Assembly: GCA_003229755.1 (NCBI GenBank) | Contig: QIFJ01000279.1 | Coordinates: forward strand, 1-13,540 | Length of the DNA: 13,540 bases | DNA from: Pseudomonadota bacterium | GTDB taxonomy: Bacteria > BMS3Abin14 | Reading direction: 5' to 3' | Part shown: one piece after another, positions 4,969 to 12,031 of the stretch | Numbering within the stretch: position 1 is the first letter of the stretch | How the letters are laid out: every line of letters begins with the position of its first letter | Position numbers and translations under genes: made by a program | Notes under the pieces: model-generated | What the model saw: only the letters and a program-made list of their open reading frames with translations | Told to the model about the DNA's origin: nothing | Database searches by the model: none

Positions 4969-7505
4969 GCAAAAAACTCCCTCATTTTCGCCGCAATTTC
5001 TTCAGTGGAACCAATTATCTGCTCACCTGGGGGGAGGGAATCGATGAACAGCTTGCCGTAGGATCGGCGTAGTATCCTCGCGTCGCAAATAACCACAAAA
5101 CCGGTGTCATCGCGATGGCGGATCAGCCTCCCTACCCCCTGTCTCAGGCGTATGACAGCCCTGGGAACTGAGTCCTCCATGAATGGATCCCTGCCGGCTT
5201 TCTGAAGAGCTTCCCCGCGGGCCTCGGTGACAGGATCGGTGGGCACCGGAAAGGGCAGCCTGGCGATGATCACGTTCCTCAGAGAATCTCCCACAACATC
5301 AACCCCTTCCCAGAAGCTGTCCGTTGCGAATAAAACCGAGCCCGGATCGTGCCGAAACCGCTCCAGGAGCGCAGTACGGGGCGCCTCTCCCTGTCTGAGC
5401 ATGACCCGACTGACGTCAGAGAGATCTTCACAGCAGCCCTCGAATACTTCATCCAGGGTCCTGTACGATGTAAAAAGTACGAGAGAGTTACCATCAGACG
5501 CGGTTATTATTTCCCGTACAGCATCCCTCAGTCCGGCAACGTAACCCTGCCTGCCGGGGTCGGGAATACCATCCAGAAATGCTATCTTCATCTGGCTGTT
5601 AAAATCGAAAGGGGAAGGAAACGCCATTTCCGTAGTCCTGTCCCTGTCGAGCCGGTCGATACCAAGTCTGTGCCTCATGAAATCGAAGGAACCACCGACG
5701 GTAAGTGTCGCGGAGGTCATAACTACGGGGCCGACCGATGAAAAAAGGGTGTTCTCCAATATGGATGCGGCATCCAGGGGGGTCAGGTGCAGATTCACGG
5801 ACCTCCTGCCTTTCGCCCTGACCTGGACCCAGAAGACCTCATCCTCTTCTTCTCCTTCAATTACCCGGTTAATAAACTCAACACACGTTTGAAGCCTCAG
5901 TATCACGGCCCCTATATCACTCCACTGCCCGGCCAGTTCCTCATTACCCTCTTCCATGAGGCTTCTCAGTTCTCTGTTAAGCTTCTTTACCGGCGTGAGG
6001 ATCCCCCTGATAAGTCCGGACATCTCGCCCAGAAGTTTAACTGCCCCACGCCACTGTTTATCTATTCTTCTTTCAGGTGTAATACGCCACCTGTTTTCCC
6101 GGGCATCCTCATCTTTGCCCAGCCACTGGATGAACTGCTCAGCAAGCTCATCAAAGGCCGATTCCAACGTCACCCTCTGTCCCTGAATCCTTTCAAATAC
6201 TGTTGAGGTAAGTTTATTCAGTTCATTTTTCTGTTTTTTCGAAAGAGACCTGGAACTCTGAACCTTTTTTTGCAGGAAAGGAATAAGCCCGCGCTCGGAT
6301 CGTCTGCGGCTGACCAGGCGGCCGATAGCAGCGGTAGTTCCCCACCTTCCGAAACTGGAGTCGAAATATGAAAGAGCCACATCTTCAACGTTATGAGCTT
6401 CGTCGAGGATAACAGCATCGTACCGGGGCATTATAGAGGATGATTCCTGTCCGGCATTCCTGAAGGAAAGGTCAGCAAAGAGTATGTGATGGTTAGCAAG
6501 GAGTATTTGAGCTGAGGCAGCCTCACGGCGCATCCGGTAGAAAAAGCAGGTGGAGAAATGAGTGCACCGCGCTCTCAGACATGAATCTGATTCGGATTTT
6601 ATCAGGCTCCAGTTCAATTCGGCCGGAACAAAGGAAAGATCCGAGAGGCTTCCCTCACGGGTAATTCTACTCCAGTCCAGGAGACTTCGCATCTCCTGCA
6701 TATCGTTAAAATCAAGAAGTATCTCGCCCGTTTCGGTGTCCACAAGGTCCCTCTTTCTGAGGCAGAGATAGTTGCCCCTCCCCTTGACCAGTACAGCCGA
6801 AAACGGTTCACCGAGGACCTCCTCAACCAGGGGCAGGTCCTTTATCAGGTGCTGTTCCTGAAGGTTGATAGTGTTGGTAGAAACAACAACTCGCCGGTTT
6901 CCCGAAAGAGCCCATTTAACGGCTGGGATAAGGTAGGCGAGGCTCTTCCCGGTACCGGTACCTGCTTCAAGGACGCCTACTGATTCTCCTTCCAGGATCC
7001 TGGTTACCTGGGATGCCATCCTGCACTGAGATGGACGTACTTCATATTGGGGATGGACCCGGGCTAGAGGGCCATCCGGACCGAGCAGATCCGAAATTTC
7101 GTCCGGATCCAGCGGGTCGTACTCTTCATCTTTTCTGGCCGGTTCGACAACTGCATAGACCCTCCGGATATCGTTATCGACGATGTAACTCCCAATTCCA
7201 TCGCTTCCGAGCCTGGAGGCGATGGACACGTCAGCATCCGATGGGACAAGGAAGCCTGTTGGATGGTTGTGTATAACAACATCAGCGAAGCTGACGGCTC
7301 CCATTATGGCCGGTACGGCTTCCTCATTCCCGCGGGCAAGAGGCTCGACTTCAGCAACAAGACCTGTTTCATCGGTCCTGCCTGCGAAAAAAACCTCGTT
7401 CCCGGAGCAGAGCACTATCTCTTCCCGCATCCTGATAATAGCAGCTTCGGTGAAACGGTCTTCGGCAGGACCGCCGGGGTTTCTTTTTTGATCCGTTTGC
7501 TTCAT
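4962..7505 (-). CDS. JAB/JAMM-domain fused to DinG/XPD-family Fe-S DNA helicase
   Basis: Predicted superfamily 2 5'-3' DNA helicase of the DinG family with an added N-terminal metalloprotease-like domain; 847 residues from ATG 7505. Residues 25-140 resemble a RadC/JAB domain and keep the JAMM ligands: Glu37 (candidate), His79-x-His81-Pro, then Ser89-x-x-Asp92. Helicase: Walker A EAGTGTGKS (about 180-188); iron-sulfur cysteines Cys248, 309, 314, 320 with C-x4-C-x5-C spacing as in E. coli DinG; DEAH box (368-371, ILDEAHNVED); C-terminal DSFWEGVDVVGDSLRNV and QGVGRLIRH motifs. The frame stays open upstream to 7619, but that part translates heptad-repeat DNA and is rejected. No clear ribosome-binding site is seen at 7505, so the start is less certain than the identity. 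Likely role in repair of unusual DNA structures; the role of the JAB domain is unknown. Confidence 0.9.
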   Translation of the reverse strand: MKQTDQKRNPGGPAEDRFTEAAIIRMREEIVLCSGNEVFFAGRTDETGLVAEVEPLARGNEEAVPAIMGAVSFADVVIHNHPTGFLVPSDADVSIASRLGSDGIGSYIVDNDIRRVYAVVEPARKDEEYDPLDPDEISDLLGPDGPLARVHPQYEVRPSQCRMASQVTRILEGESVGVLEAGTGTGKSLAYLIPAVKWALSGNRRVVVSTNTINLQEQHLIKDLPLVEEVLGEPFSAVLVKGRGNYLCLRKRDLVDTETGEILLDFNDMQEMRSLLDWSRITREGSLSDLSFVPAELNWSLIKSESDSCLRARCTHFSTCFFYRMRREAASAQILLANHHILFADLSFRNAGQESSSIMPRYDAVILDEAHNVEDVALSYFDSSFGRWGTTAAIGRLVSRRRSERGLIPFLQKKVQSSRSLSKKQKNELNKLTSTVFERIQGQRVTLESAFDELAEQFIQWLGKDEDARENRWRITPERRIDKQWRGAVKLLGEMSGLIRGILTPVKKLNRELRSLMEEGNEELAGQWSDIGAVILRLQTCVEFINRVIEGEEEDEVFWVQVRAKGRRSVNLHLTPLDAASILENTLFSSVGPVVMTSATLTVGGSFDFMRHRLGIDRLDRDRTTEMAFPSPFDFNSQMKIAFLDGIPDPGRQGYVAGLRDAVREIITASDGNSLVLFTSYRTLDEVFEGCCEDLSDVSRVMLRQGEAPRTALLERFRHDPGSVLFATDSFWEGVDVVGDSLRNVIIARLPFPVPTDPVTEARGEALQKAGRDPFMEDSVPRAVIRLRQGVGRLIRHRDDTGFVVICDARILRRSYGKLFIDSLPPGEQIIGSTEEIAAKMREFFAK

Positions 7506-7520
7506 CTTGTTTAGATGTAG

Positions 7521-7599
7521 TAAGTTGTTAGTTGAAAGTTGAAAGTTATTCGCTGAATTAGTCACGCTTGACCAACAGCTAACAACTAACAACTGATTA
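7521..7599. repeat. Heptad island with inverted arms upstream of the helicase gene
   Basis: Left arm units TAAGTTG, TTAGTTG, AAAGTTG, AAAGTTA (7521-7548); right arm units CCAACAG, CTAACAA, CTAACAA, CTGATTA (7572-7599). AGTTGTTAGTTG (7523-7534) and CAACTAACAACT (7583-7594) are perfect inverted repeats separated by 48 nt, so the transcript could fold. The translated frame across it produces an Asn/Ser/Leu-rich stretch with no resemblance to protein. Confidence 0.65.
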
Positions 7600-7600
7600 A

Positions 7601-7617
7601 GCTCACCTAATGTGAGC
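7601..7617. promoter_or_regulatory. Possible operator palindrome upstream of the helicase gene
   Basis: GCTCAC-CTAAT-GTGAGC is a perfect 6-bp dyad with a 5-nt spacer, centred 104 bp before the predicted start. It does not match the E. coli LexA box (CTGT-N8-ACAG). The function is unknown; it may be chance. Confidence 0.3.
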
Positions 7618-7690
7618 AAGCGAGGTGAAAATTATCATAACTCAAGGGAGTGAAAAGAGCCACGTTATAGGCATTCAACACAATAAAGAC

Positions 7691-7719
7691 AAAAAAAGGC
7701 CGCCCATCAGCGGCCTTTT
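7691..7719 (-). terminator. Intrinsic terminator after the hsp20 remnant
   Basis: On the minus strand GGCCGC-TGATGG-GCGGCC (7715-7698) is followed by seven T's. It lies 18 nt after the stop codon of the hsp20 fragment and reads in the same direction, so it is probably that gene's original terminator. It would also shield the helicase gene from upstream transcription. Confidence 0.85.
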
Positions 7720-7736
7720 GCGTGGACTGTATGTTA

Positions 7737-7817
7737 TCAGTTCACTGCAACCTTGATCTCTTTCGTTTTTTCCTCTTCGGCCTTGGGAAGTTTAACTTCC
7801 ATTATTTCATTGTCAAG
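7737..7817 (-). pseudogene. 3' remnant of a small heat-shock protein (Hsp20) gene
   Basis: The minus-strand frame reads LDNEIMEVKLPKAEEE, then KTKEIKVAVN and a stop (7737-7739). This is the end of the alpha-crystallin domain, where Hsp20 proteins have NGxLxVxLPKAEE, with a C-terminal IxV-type tail. Only 26 codons remain. A TGA at 7818-7820 closes the frame, and no further Hsp20-like coding is visible upstream, where heptad-repeat DNA begins within about 40 nt. A complete Hsp20 has about 140-150 residues. The terminator downstream is intact. I conclude it is a decayed or truncated gene; whether an intact paralogue exists elsewhere cannot be seen. Confidence 0.8.
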
Positions 7818-7857
7818 TCAATGTGACAGCGCCCCTTGTTCCTGTGTGTTAGTATGG

Positions 7858-7993
7858 AAAATGGAAATTGGAAAATAGATATTAGAAGTTTAGTTGTTGG
7901 TTGTTAGTTGATAGTTTTGTTAAACCTATAGCCTACCGCCTATAGCCAATAGCCTGTTTCCACTAATCACCACTCACTTACTAAAAGGTACAA
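7858..7993. repeat. Long heptad-repeat island before the AEC permease
   Basis: Two blocks. The first (7890-7917) has TTAGTTG, TTGGTTG, TTAGTTG, ATAGTTT. The second (7924-7986) has ACCTATA, GCCTACC, GCCTATA, GCCAATA, GCCTGTT, TCCACTA and so on, in register to within a few bases of the permease start at 7997. It shares the GCCTATA...GCCTGTT order with the islands at 4920 and 8994. No promoter stands out in it. Confidence 0.65.
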
Positions 7994-7996
7994 AAA

Positions 7997-8920
7997 TTGA
8001 TCCAGGTCCTCGAAAACTTGTCCCCTGTATTCCTCGTGATAGGGCTCGGATACTTCTCACGCAAACTGGGGTTTTTACCGGACAATTTTATTCTGTCCGC
8101 CAACAGGCTCGTTTACTATATCGCGATCCCCCTGCTGGTTTTCAGCGAGATCTCCCGGGGTAAATTCTCCGAGAGTTTTGATATGCGGCAGCTGGCTGGG
8201 ACACTTCTGGCCGTGGGACTTGTTATGCTGCTCGCCATAGTCGTGGCATTTATAATGAAGATGCCCAGGAAAAGAGCAGTAACCTTCACCCAGATCTCCT
8301 ACCATGGGAACCTGGGCTACATTGGCCTGGCTGTTATCTTCTACTCTCTTGGACCTGGAGGCAGGGTAGCGGCAAGCGTGCTGGCAGGGTTCCTGATCCT
8401 GATGCAGAACATTCTGTCTATCTCCATTTATACTTTTATCCCGGGAGATGGAAAAAGACTCACGGTAAAATCACTGGGAAAATTTCTCGGTAACCCGATA
8501 ATCCTCGGGACTGTTCTTGGTCTGATATCGTCCGGATGGGGTATTACCCTTCCGGGTTTTCTCAACAGAACGCTTCAGATTGTCGCTGATATGGCCCTTC
8601 CGCTGGCTCTTCTGATAATAGGAGGCTCCCTTCGCTCGGGAGCCTCCGGAAGGACGGTACAATTGGGGATATCTTCGATACTGAAACTCCTCGTCCTGCC
8701 GCTAACAGGTCTTATCCTTTTTCGAGTTCTGGATGTGAGTCGTGCGCTTGCTGTTCCTTCAATAATACTGCTCAGCAGCCCTTCAGCTACTGTTTCATAC
8801 GTCATGTCTACGGAGATGGGAGGGGACAGCGACCTCGCAGCGGCTGCTGTGACGATCAGCACGGCTCTTTCGATAATAACTTATACTCTCTGGCTGTCCA
8901 TCGCCGGGAACTATCTATAG
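7997..8920 (+). CDS. AEC-family (auxin efflux carrier-like) permease
   Basis: Predicted inner-membrane secondary transporter of the AEC/BART superfamily; bacterial members include malate, malonate and other organic-anion permeases, but the substrate here is unknown. It has 307 residues, the usual length, with about ten hydrophobic segments in two repeats. Typical features: the N-terminal LSPVFLVIGLGYFSRKLGFLP, the first-half YHGNLGYIGLAV glycine-rich helix, the MALPLALLIIGGSL helix opening the second half, and LLSSPSATVSYVMSTEMGGD near the end. The start chosen is TTG 7997, with AAAAGG about 8 nt upstream; no ATG or GTG fits better. It stands alone on this strand and converges with the REC-PilZ gene. 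Confidence 0.9.
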   Translation: MIQVLENLSPVFLVIGLGYFSRKLGFLPDNFILSANRLVYYIAIPLLVFSEISRGKFSESFDMRQLAGTLLAVGLVMLLAIVVAFIMKMPRKRAVTFTQISYHGNLGYIGLAVIFYSLGPGGRVAASVLAGFLILMQNILSISIYTFIPGDGKRLTVKSLGKFLGNPIILGTVLGLISSGWGITLPGFLNRTLQIVADMALPLALLIIGGSLRSGASGRTVQLGISSILKLLVLPLTGLILFRVLDVSRALAVPSIILLSSPSATVSYVMSTEMGGDSDLAAAAVTISTALSIITYTLWLSIAGNYL

Positions 8921-8993
8921 AAAAAGCCCTGACGCAAAGAACGCAAAGAAAACCTGGGGGAGAGGAAGAATAAGGTTGTAGTCCTGTTTGTTA

Positions 8994-9056
8994 GCCCGGA
9001 GCCTACCGCCTAAAGCCTATAGCCTATAGCCTGTTTTACACATTACGCATTACGGT
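8994..9056. repeat. Heptad array abutting the REC-PilZ stop codon
   Basis: Nine units in perfect 7-nt register: GCCCGGA, GCCTACC, GCCTAAA, GCCTATA, GCCTATA, GCCTGTT, TTACACA, TTACGCA, TTACGGT. The last unit starts at 9050 with the complement of the TAA stop. Stops at 9050, 9043 and 9036 on the minus strand close all three frames. The order matches the array at 4920-4968. Confidence 0.75.
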
Positions 9057-9805
9057 AGAAGCATATCGTAGAGGCGTTCCTCCTTGAGCTTCTCTCCAAT
9101 ATAGCTTTCAAGTATTAGCTTGTCGTTGGAGGTAAGATCAACCCAGTGCACGCCCATACCCTCCAGGGAAGGTTGTTTACCCTGCCAATCCTTACCTCCC
9201 AGGCTCCAGACGACTCTGCCTTTGAGGGAAAGTTCGATATTGATGTCGGGAAATTTCACATTTATGGTGATCTCAACATCTGAATCAGTCAGTTCTTTTG
9301 AGAAGAGGAAACAGCCGCCCAGGCTCAGGTTTGTGATAATAGCGCTTTTTGTGTCATTTTCGCACTCAAAGGATACAGGCAGGTGCACCGATACTCTTTC
9401 GTGTTTTCGTTTGTTTACTATTTCGGGAAAAAGTATCGTATTTATTCGTGATATCAGGTGATGCGGATGAGAGCCCTTGTCCAGCAGACCTCTCACCCCG
9501 TATTCATTCAAGGACCCGACTATTTCGGTAAGGTCATAGGCCCCTGTCAGCACCAGGACGGGCATATCATCAGCGTATGGCTGGTCCTTCAGCCATTTGA
9601 GAAATTTGAAACCGTCCATTTCCGGCATCTGAAGATCAGTTATTATCATGCCTAGATTATCATGATCCCTGACTATGATCTTGACAGCCTTTTGACCATT
9701 ATCGCAGGTAACGACGCTGAAATTCATACCAAGGAGAAGATCCTTCATGCGCTCTAGAAAAAAAGGAGAGTCATCAACCACAAGTATCTTTTTCCGCATC
9801 GCCAT
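9050..9805 (-). CDS. REC-PilZ response regulator (c-di-GMP-binding type)
   Basis: Cytoplasmic two-component receiver joined to a PilZ domain; 251 residues. REC (about 5-125): acidic pair Asp11-Asp12, phosphoacceptor Asp57 in IITDLQMPEMDG, Thr87 and Lys110, all the conserved residues. PilZ (about 133-245): RKHER (residues 133-137) gives the RxxxR motif and NLSLGG gives the [D/N]xSxxG motif, so it should bind cyclic di-GMP. The start is ATG 9805, with GGAGG 8 nt upstream; the ATG two codons later is possible. The longer frame to 10018 reads through repeats and lacks support. No histidine kinase or DNA-binding domain is nearby, so its partner and output (motility, exopolysaccharide or other) cannot be told. 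Confidence 0.92.
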   Translation of the reverse strand: MAMRKKILVVDDSPFFLERMKDLLLGMNFSVVTCDNGQKAVKIIVRDHDNLGMIITDLQMPEMDGFKFLKWLKDQPYADDMPVLVLTGAYDLTEIVGSLNEYGVRGLLDKGSHPHHLISRINTILFPEIVNKRKHERVSVHLPVSFECENDTKSAIITNLSLGGCFLFSKELTDSDVEITINVKFPDINIELSLKGRVVWSLGGKDWQGKQPSLEGMGVHWVDLTSNDKLILESYIGEKLKEERLYDMLLP

Positions 9806-9898
9806 TTTCAGTCCCTCCACAGACCACAATCTGTTACAAGAACCTGAACTAACATTTCTTCTAACACAAAGGTGCCAAATCTGCAAATGAAAGTAGTG

Positions 9899-9932
9899 GT
9901 TTTTCGCCTCTGAAATACAGAGCGCGAAAAAC
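9899..9932. promoter_or_regulatory. 34-bp palindrome between the REC-PilZ gene and the GT39 gene
   Basis: GTTTTTCGC, CTCTG, a five-base loop AAATA, CAGAG, one unpaired C, then GCGAAAAAC: 14 paired positions with a single bulge. The T run is on the left arm and the A run on the right, the reverse of an intrinsic terminator. It lies 94 bp upstream of the REC-PilZ start and 172 bp upstream of the divergent GT39 start, so an operator or structural element is possible. Confidence 0.5.
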
Positions 9933-9972
9933 GGGGAGGAGGAATGAGGAAAAAGGAAGGAGGGGATTGCAG

Positions 9973-10103
9973 GGACCAAAGCCCAAGGACCAATGCCCAA
10001 CGTGCATATACCAGTCAAAAGTTACTTGGAACCTGCCCGCCCCGAGCTTGCCGAGGGGGAACTTGGAACTTGCAACTAACAACTTATACGCTAATATACG
10101 CCC
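9973..10103. repeat. Heptad islands with an embedded palindromic repeat upstream of the GT39 gene
   Basis: The first block (9973-10000) has GGACCAA, AGCCCAA, GGACCAA, TGCCCAA; the second (10055-10096) has GGGGGAA, CTTGGAA, CTTGCAA, CTAACAA, CTTATAC, GCTAATA. Between them (10040-10058) is CCCCGAGCTTGCCGAGGGG, a short interspersed repeat also found at 11934-11952. The array runs up to the GT39 start with no clear ribosome-binding site. Confidence 0.65.
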
Positions 10104-10104
10104 A

Positions 10105-11625
10105 ATGAATGTTGACTCTGGAAATAAAGGCAATATAAGCGCCGATAAATGGAAGCGTACATTCTGGATCGTATTAGGCATAACAACAGTAATTCGCCTG
10201 ATTTACGCTCTGAAAGTACCCCTGACAGGTGACGAAGCCTATTTCTGGGAATGGGCCCGTCATCCAGCTCTCTCTTATTATGATCACCCACCCCTTGCAG
10301 GGTGGATCCTTGTAATAACTACCGCCATATTCGGCAGTACCGTAGCAGGCGTCAGGATTGCCGCCGTCCTGGCCATGTCGGCTGTATTTATCGTTATCCG
10401 GAAAATGACCTTCGAGATATCCGGATCAGCGCAGACCGCATCCCTTGCCGGCCTGCTGGCAATGGGTATTCCCCTCCTCGAGGTAAGCGGGATCCTCTAC
10501 TCCACCGATACACCTCTGATACTTGCAGGAGCCGTAGGCGGGTACTTTTTCTACAGGGCCGTAGAGCACGGTTCCGACATTGCCTGGTGGGGCCTGGGAA
10601 TAAGTATGGGCGCAGCTGTTATGAGCAAATTTCTCGGTGCAGCACTCCCTGCGTCCTTTGCGGGATATCTGCTGCTTTCACCGGCCCACCGACACTATTT
10701 GCGCAGGCCCGGCCCGTATGTCGCCGTAGCTGTTACCGGCGTTTCTTTCCTGCCCGCTTTAGTCTGGAACGCTGCTAACGGGTGGGCCACCTTCGTGTTC
10801 AACTTCTCGGCCCGTCTCAAAACACCAGGCATCAATTTAACGAACACCCTGGATTACGTGATCGGCCAGGCTGTGGCCATGAGCCCCGTGGTTCTGTTCT
10901 TCGCTATCCCCGCCCTTTATATATTTTTTCCTTCGCGGGTCAAGAGAGAAAATTCCTTCGATATACCCGCCTTCTTCGCACTGGTGCCTCTGGCGGGCTT
11001 TCTGGCTGTCAGCCTGACCAACAAGGTGGGAGCCCACTGGCCAGGTGTAGGATTCCCGATGCTTGCGGTAGCTCTTTCCGGGTATCTGTTGAAAAACAGC
11101 CGCATTAACCCGCGTTTTATCCTCACCGCCGTAACTGCATGGGCTACTACAGTCGCGCTTTTGTCGCTGCCCTTCGCGATCCGGTTTATACCTGAAGAGT
11201 GGAATTATCCATTAAGACCAGAGAAATTCAACGCATCTCAATTAAAAAAAATCGCGTTCTCCCCGGAGGAGACTGGAAAAGAAATAGCTCTGTTCTTCGA
11301 GGAACTCAAAACTCAAGGGCCGGCCTTCCTCTTTACGAAATCATACGCCCTTTCCTCTCTCATCGCCTTCTATACTACAGGCCAACCGGATGTAACCGTA
11401 CTGGGATCAGGGAGTGTCCACGGCCGTAACCACCTGTTCTGGTTTGATCCGGAAGATCATATCGGCGAGAATGCGCTGTTCGTCAGTTACCGCAGCTTCG
11501 AGGATGAAAAAACTTCACTCAAAGAGCGTTTTGAAAGGCTGGAAATAGTATCTGACTCGGCCGCTGTCCCGGATGGTGCGAGTCTGACAATCGTAAAAGC
11601 CTACGGATTTAACGGAAAACGCTGA
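10105..11625 (+). CDS. GT39/ArnT-like membrane glycosyltransferase (PMT_2 type)
   Basis: Predicted polytopic inner-membrane enzyme that transfers a sugar from a polyprenyl-phosphate donor to a lipid, glycan or protein acceptor on the outer face. It has 506 residues from ATG 10105. The signature PLTGDEAYFWEWARHP then YYDHPPLAGW (residues 39-67) is that of the ArnT/PMT family; Asp43-Glu44 in the first periplasmic loop is the usual catalytic acidic site. About ten hydrophobic helices follow to around residue 360, then a soluble C-terminal domain. The frame extends upstream to 9967, but only through heptad-repeat DNA, so ATG 10105 is preferred; its ribosome-binding site is weak. No lipid A or glycan genes are adjacent, so the substrate is unknown. 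Confidence 0.88.
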   Translation: MNVDSGNKGNISADKWKRTFWIVLGITTVIRLIYALKVPLTGDEAYFWEWARHPALSYYDHPPLAGWILVITTAIFGSTVAGVRIAAVLAMSAVFIVIRKMTFEISGSAQTASLAGLLAMGIPLLEVSGILYSTDTPLILAGAVGGYFFYRAVEHGSDIAWWGLGISMGAAVMSKFLGAALPASFAGYLLLSPAHRHYLRRPGPYVAVAVTGVSFLPALVWNAANGWATFVFNFSARLKTPGINLTNTLDYVIGQAVAMSPVVLFFAIPALYIFFPSRVKRENSFDIPAFFALVPLAGFLAVSLTNKVGAHWPGVGFPMLAVALSGYLLKNSRINPRFILTAVTAWATTVALLSLPFAIRFIPEEWNYPLRPEKFNASQLKKIAFSPEETGKEIALFFEELKTQGPAFLFTKSYALSSLIAFYTTGQPDVTVLGSGSVHGRNHLFWFDPEDHIGENALFVSYRSFEDEKTSLKERFERLEIVSDSAAVPDGASLTIVKAYGFNGKR

Positions 11626-11690
11626 AAAAGTAACCTGCCCCACGCAAAGGAGCTTTTGTCAGGGAGGAGTTCAGGTTTCATCTGAAAAGA

Positions 11691-11731
11691 TAAATCCCTC
11701 CCCCTCGAGGGGGGAGGTCAGGTGGGGGTGA
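11691..11731. repeat. 41-nt C/G-rich palindromic repeat, copy 2
   Basis: It matches 3886-3926 at 40 of 41 positions, same orientation. As at copy 1, a CGCAAAGG phrase lies about 40 nt upstream, so the two loci may share a larger decayed unit. It lies about 65 nt after the GT39 stop. Confidence 0.85.
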
Positions 11732-12031
11732 GATTACTTAAACAGATAAAAGCTTGTAACGCAGGGGGCCGCTGGGAGGGCTAGGTAGCCCTGACCGCAG
11801 GGAACCGCAGAGTAAGGCATTGGGTTTTGGGTTAAACATAAAGATAACAAATAAGTCATTGCGAGGAATCCCGCTGGAGGCGGGATGACGAAGCAATCTT
11901 TTCACTGTACTAATTCACGTTGGACGTTGCCTGCCCTGAGCTTGCCGAAGGGGACATTGGGCGTTGGACCCCAGCCATAGGCTGGCCGGGATTTTGGTGA
12001 ATCATGAAGCGGAGCTAGCCCAACGCGCAGG
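11732..12031. other. Repeat-rich gap with no gene, downstream of the GT39 gene
   Basis: No credible coding frame is seen. At 11858-11900 the CATTGCGAGG...GATGACGAAGCAATC sequence is a foldable repeat (TTGC/GCAA outer arms, ATCCCGC/GGCGGGAT inner stem) of a kind found in many unrelated genomes. At 11918-11981 are heptads (CGTTGGA, CGTTGCC, ACATTGG, GCGTTGG) around CCCTGAGCTTGCCGAAGGG (11934-11952), the second copy of the palindromic repeat at 10040. Confidence 0.6.

Noticed and set aside
7601..7617. LexA box controlling the DinG-like gene
   Set aside because: The palindrome GCTCAC-N5-GTGAGC does not match the LexA boxes I know; left only as an unassigned dyad.
7506..7619. N-terminal extension of the helicase frame
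   Set aside because: The extra 38 codons translate heptad-repeat DNA and have low-complexity composition.
9866..9882. Second sigma-54 promoter before the REC-PilZ gene (TTGGCACC on the minus strand)
   Set aside because: The -24 half fits, but there is no GC at the -12 position with N10 spacing.
9806..10018. N-terminal extension of the REC-PilZ frame
   Set aside because: It crosses the 34-bp palindrome and lacks a ribosome-binding site; ATG 9805 has a strong one directly before the REC domain.
9967..10104. N-terminal extension of the GT39 frame
   Set aside because: It translates heptad repeats and the palindromic repeat; the protein family begins near the ATG at 10105.
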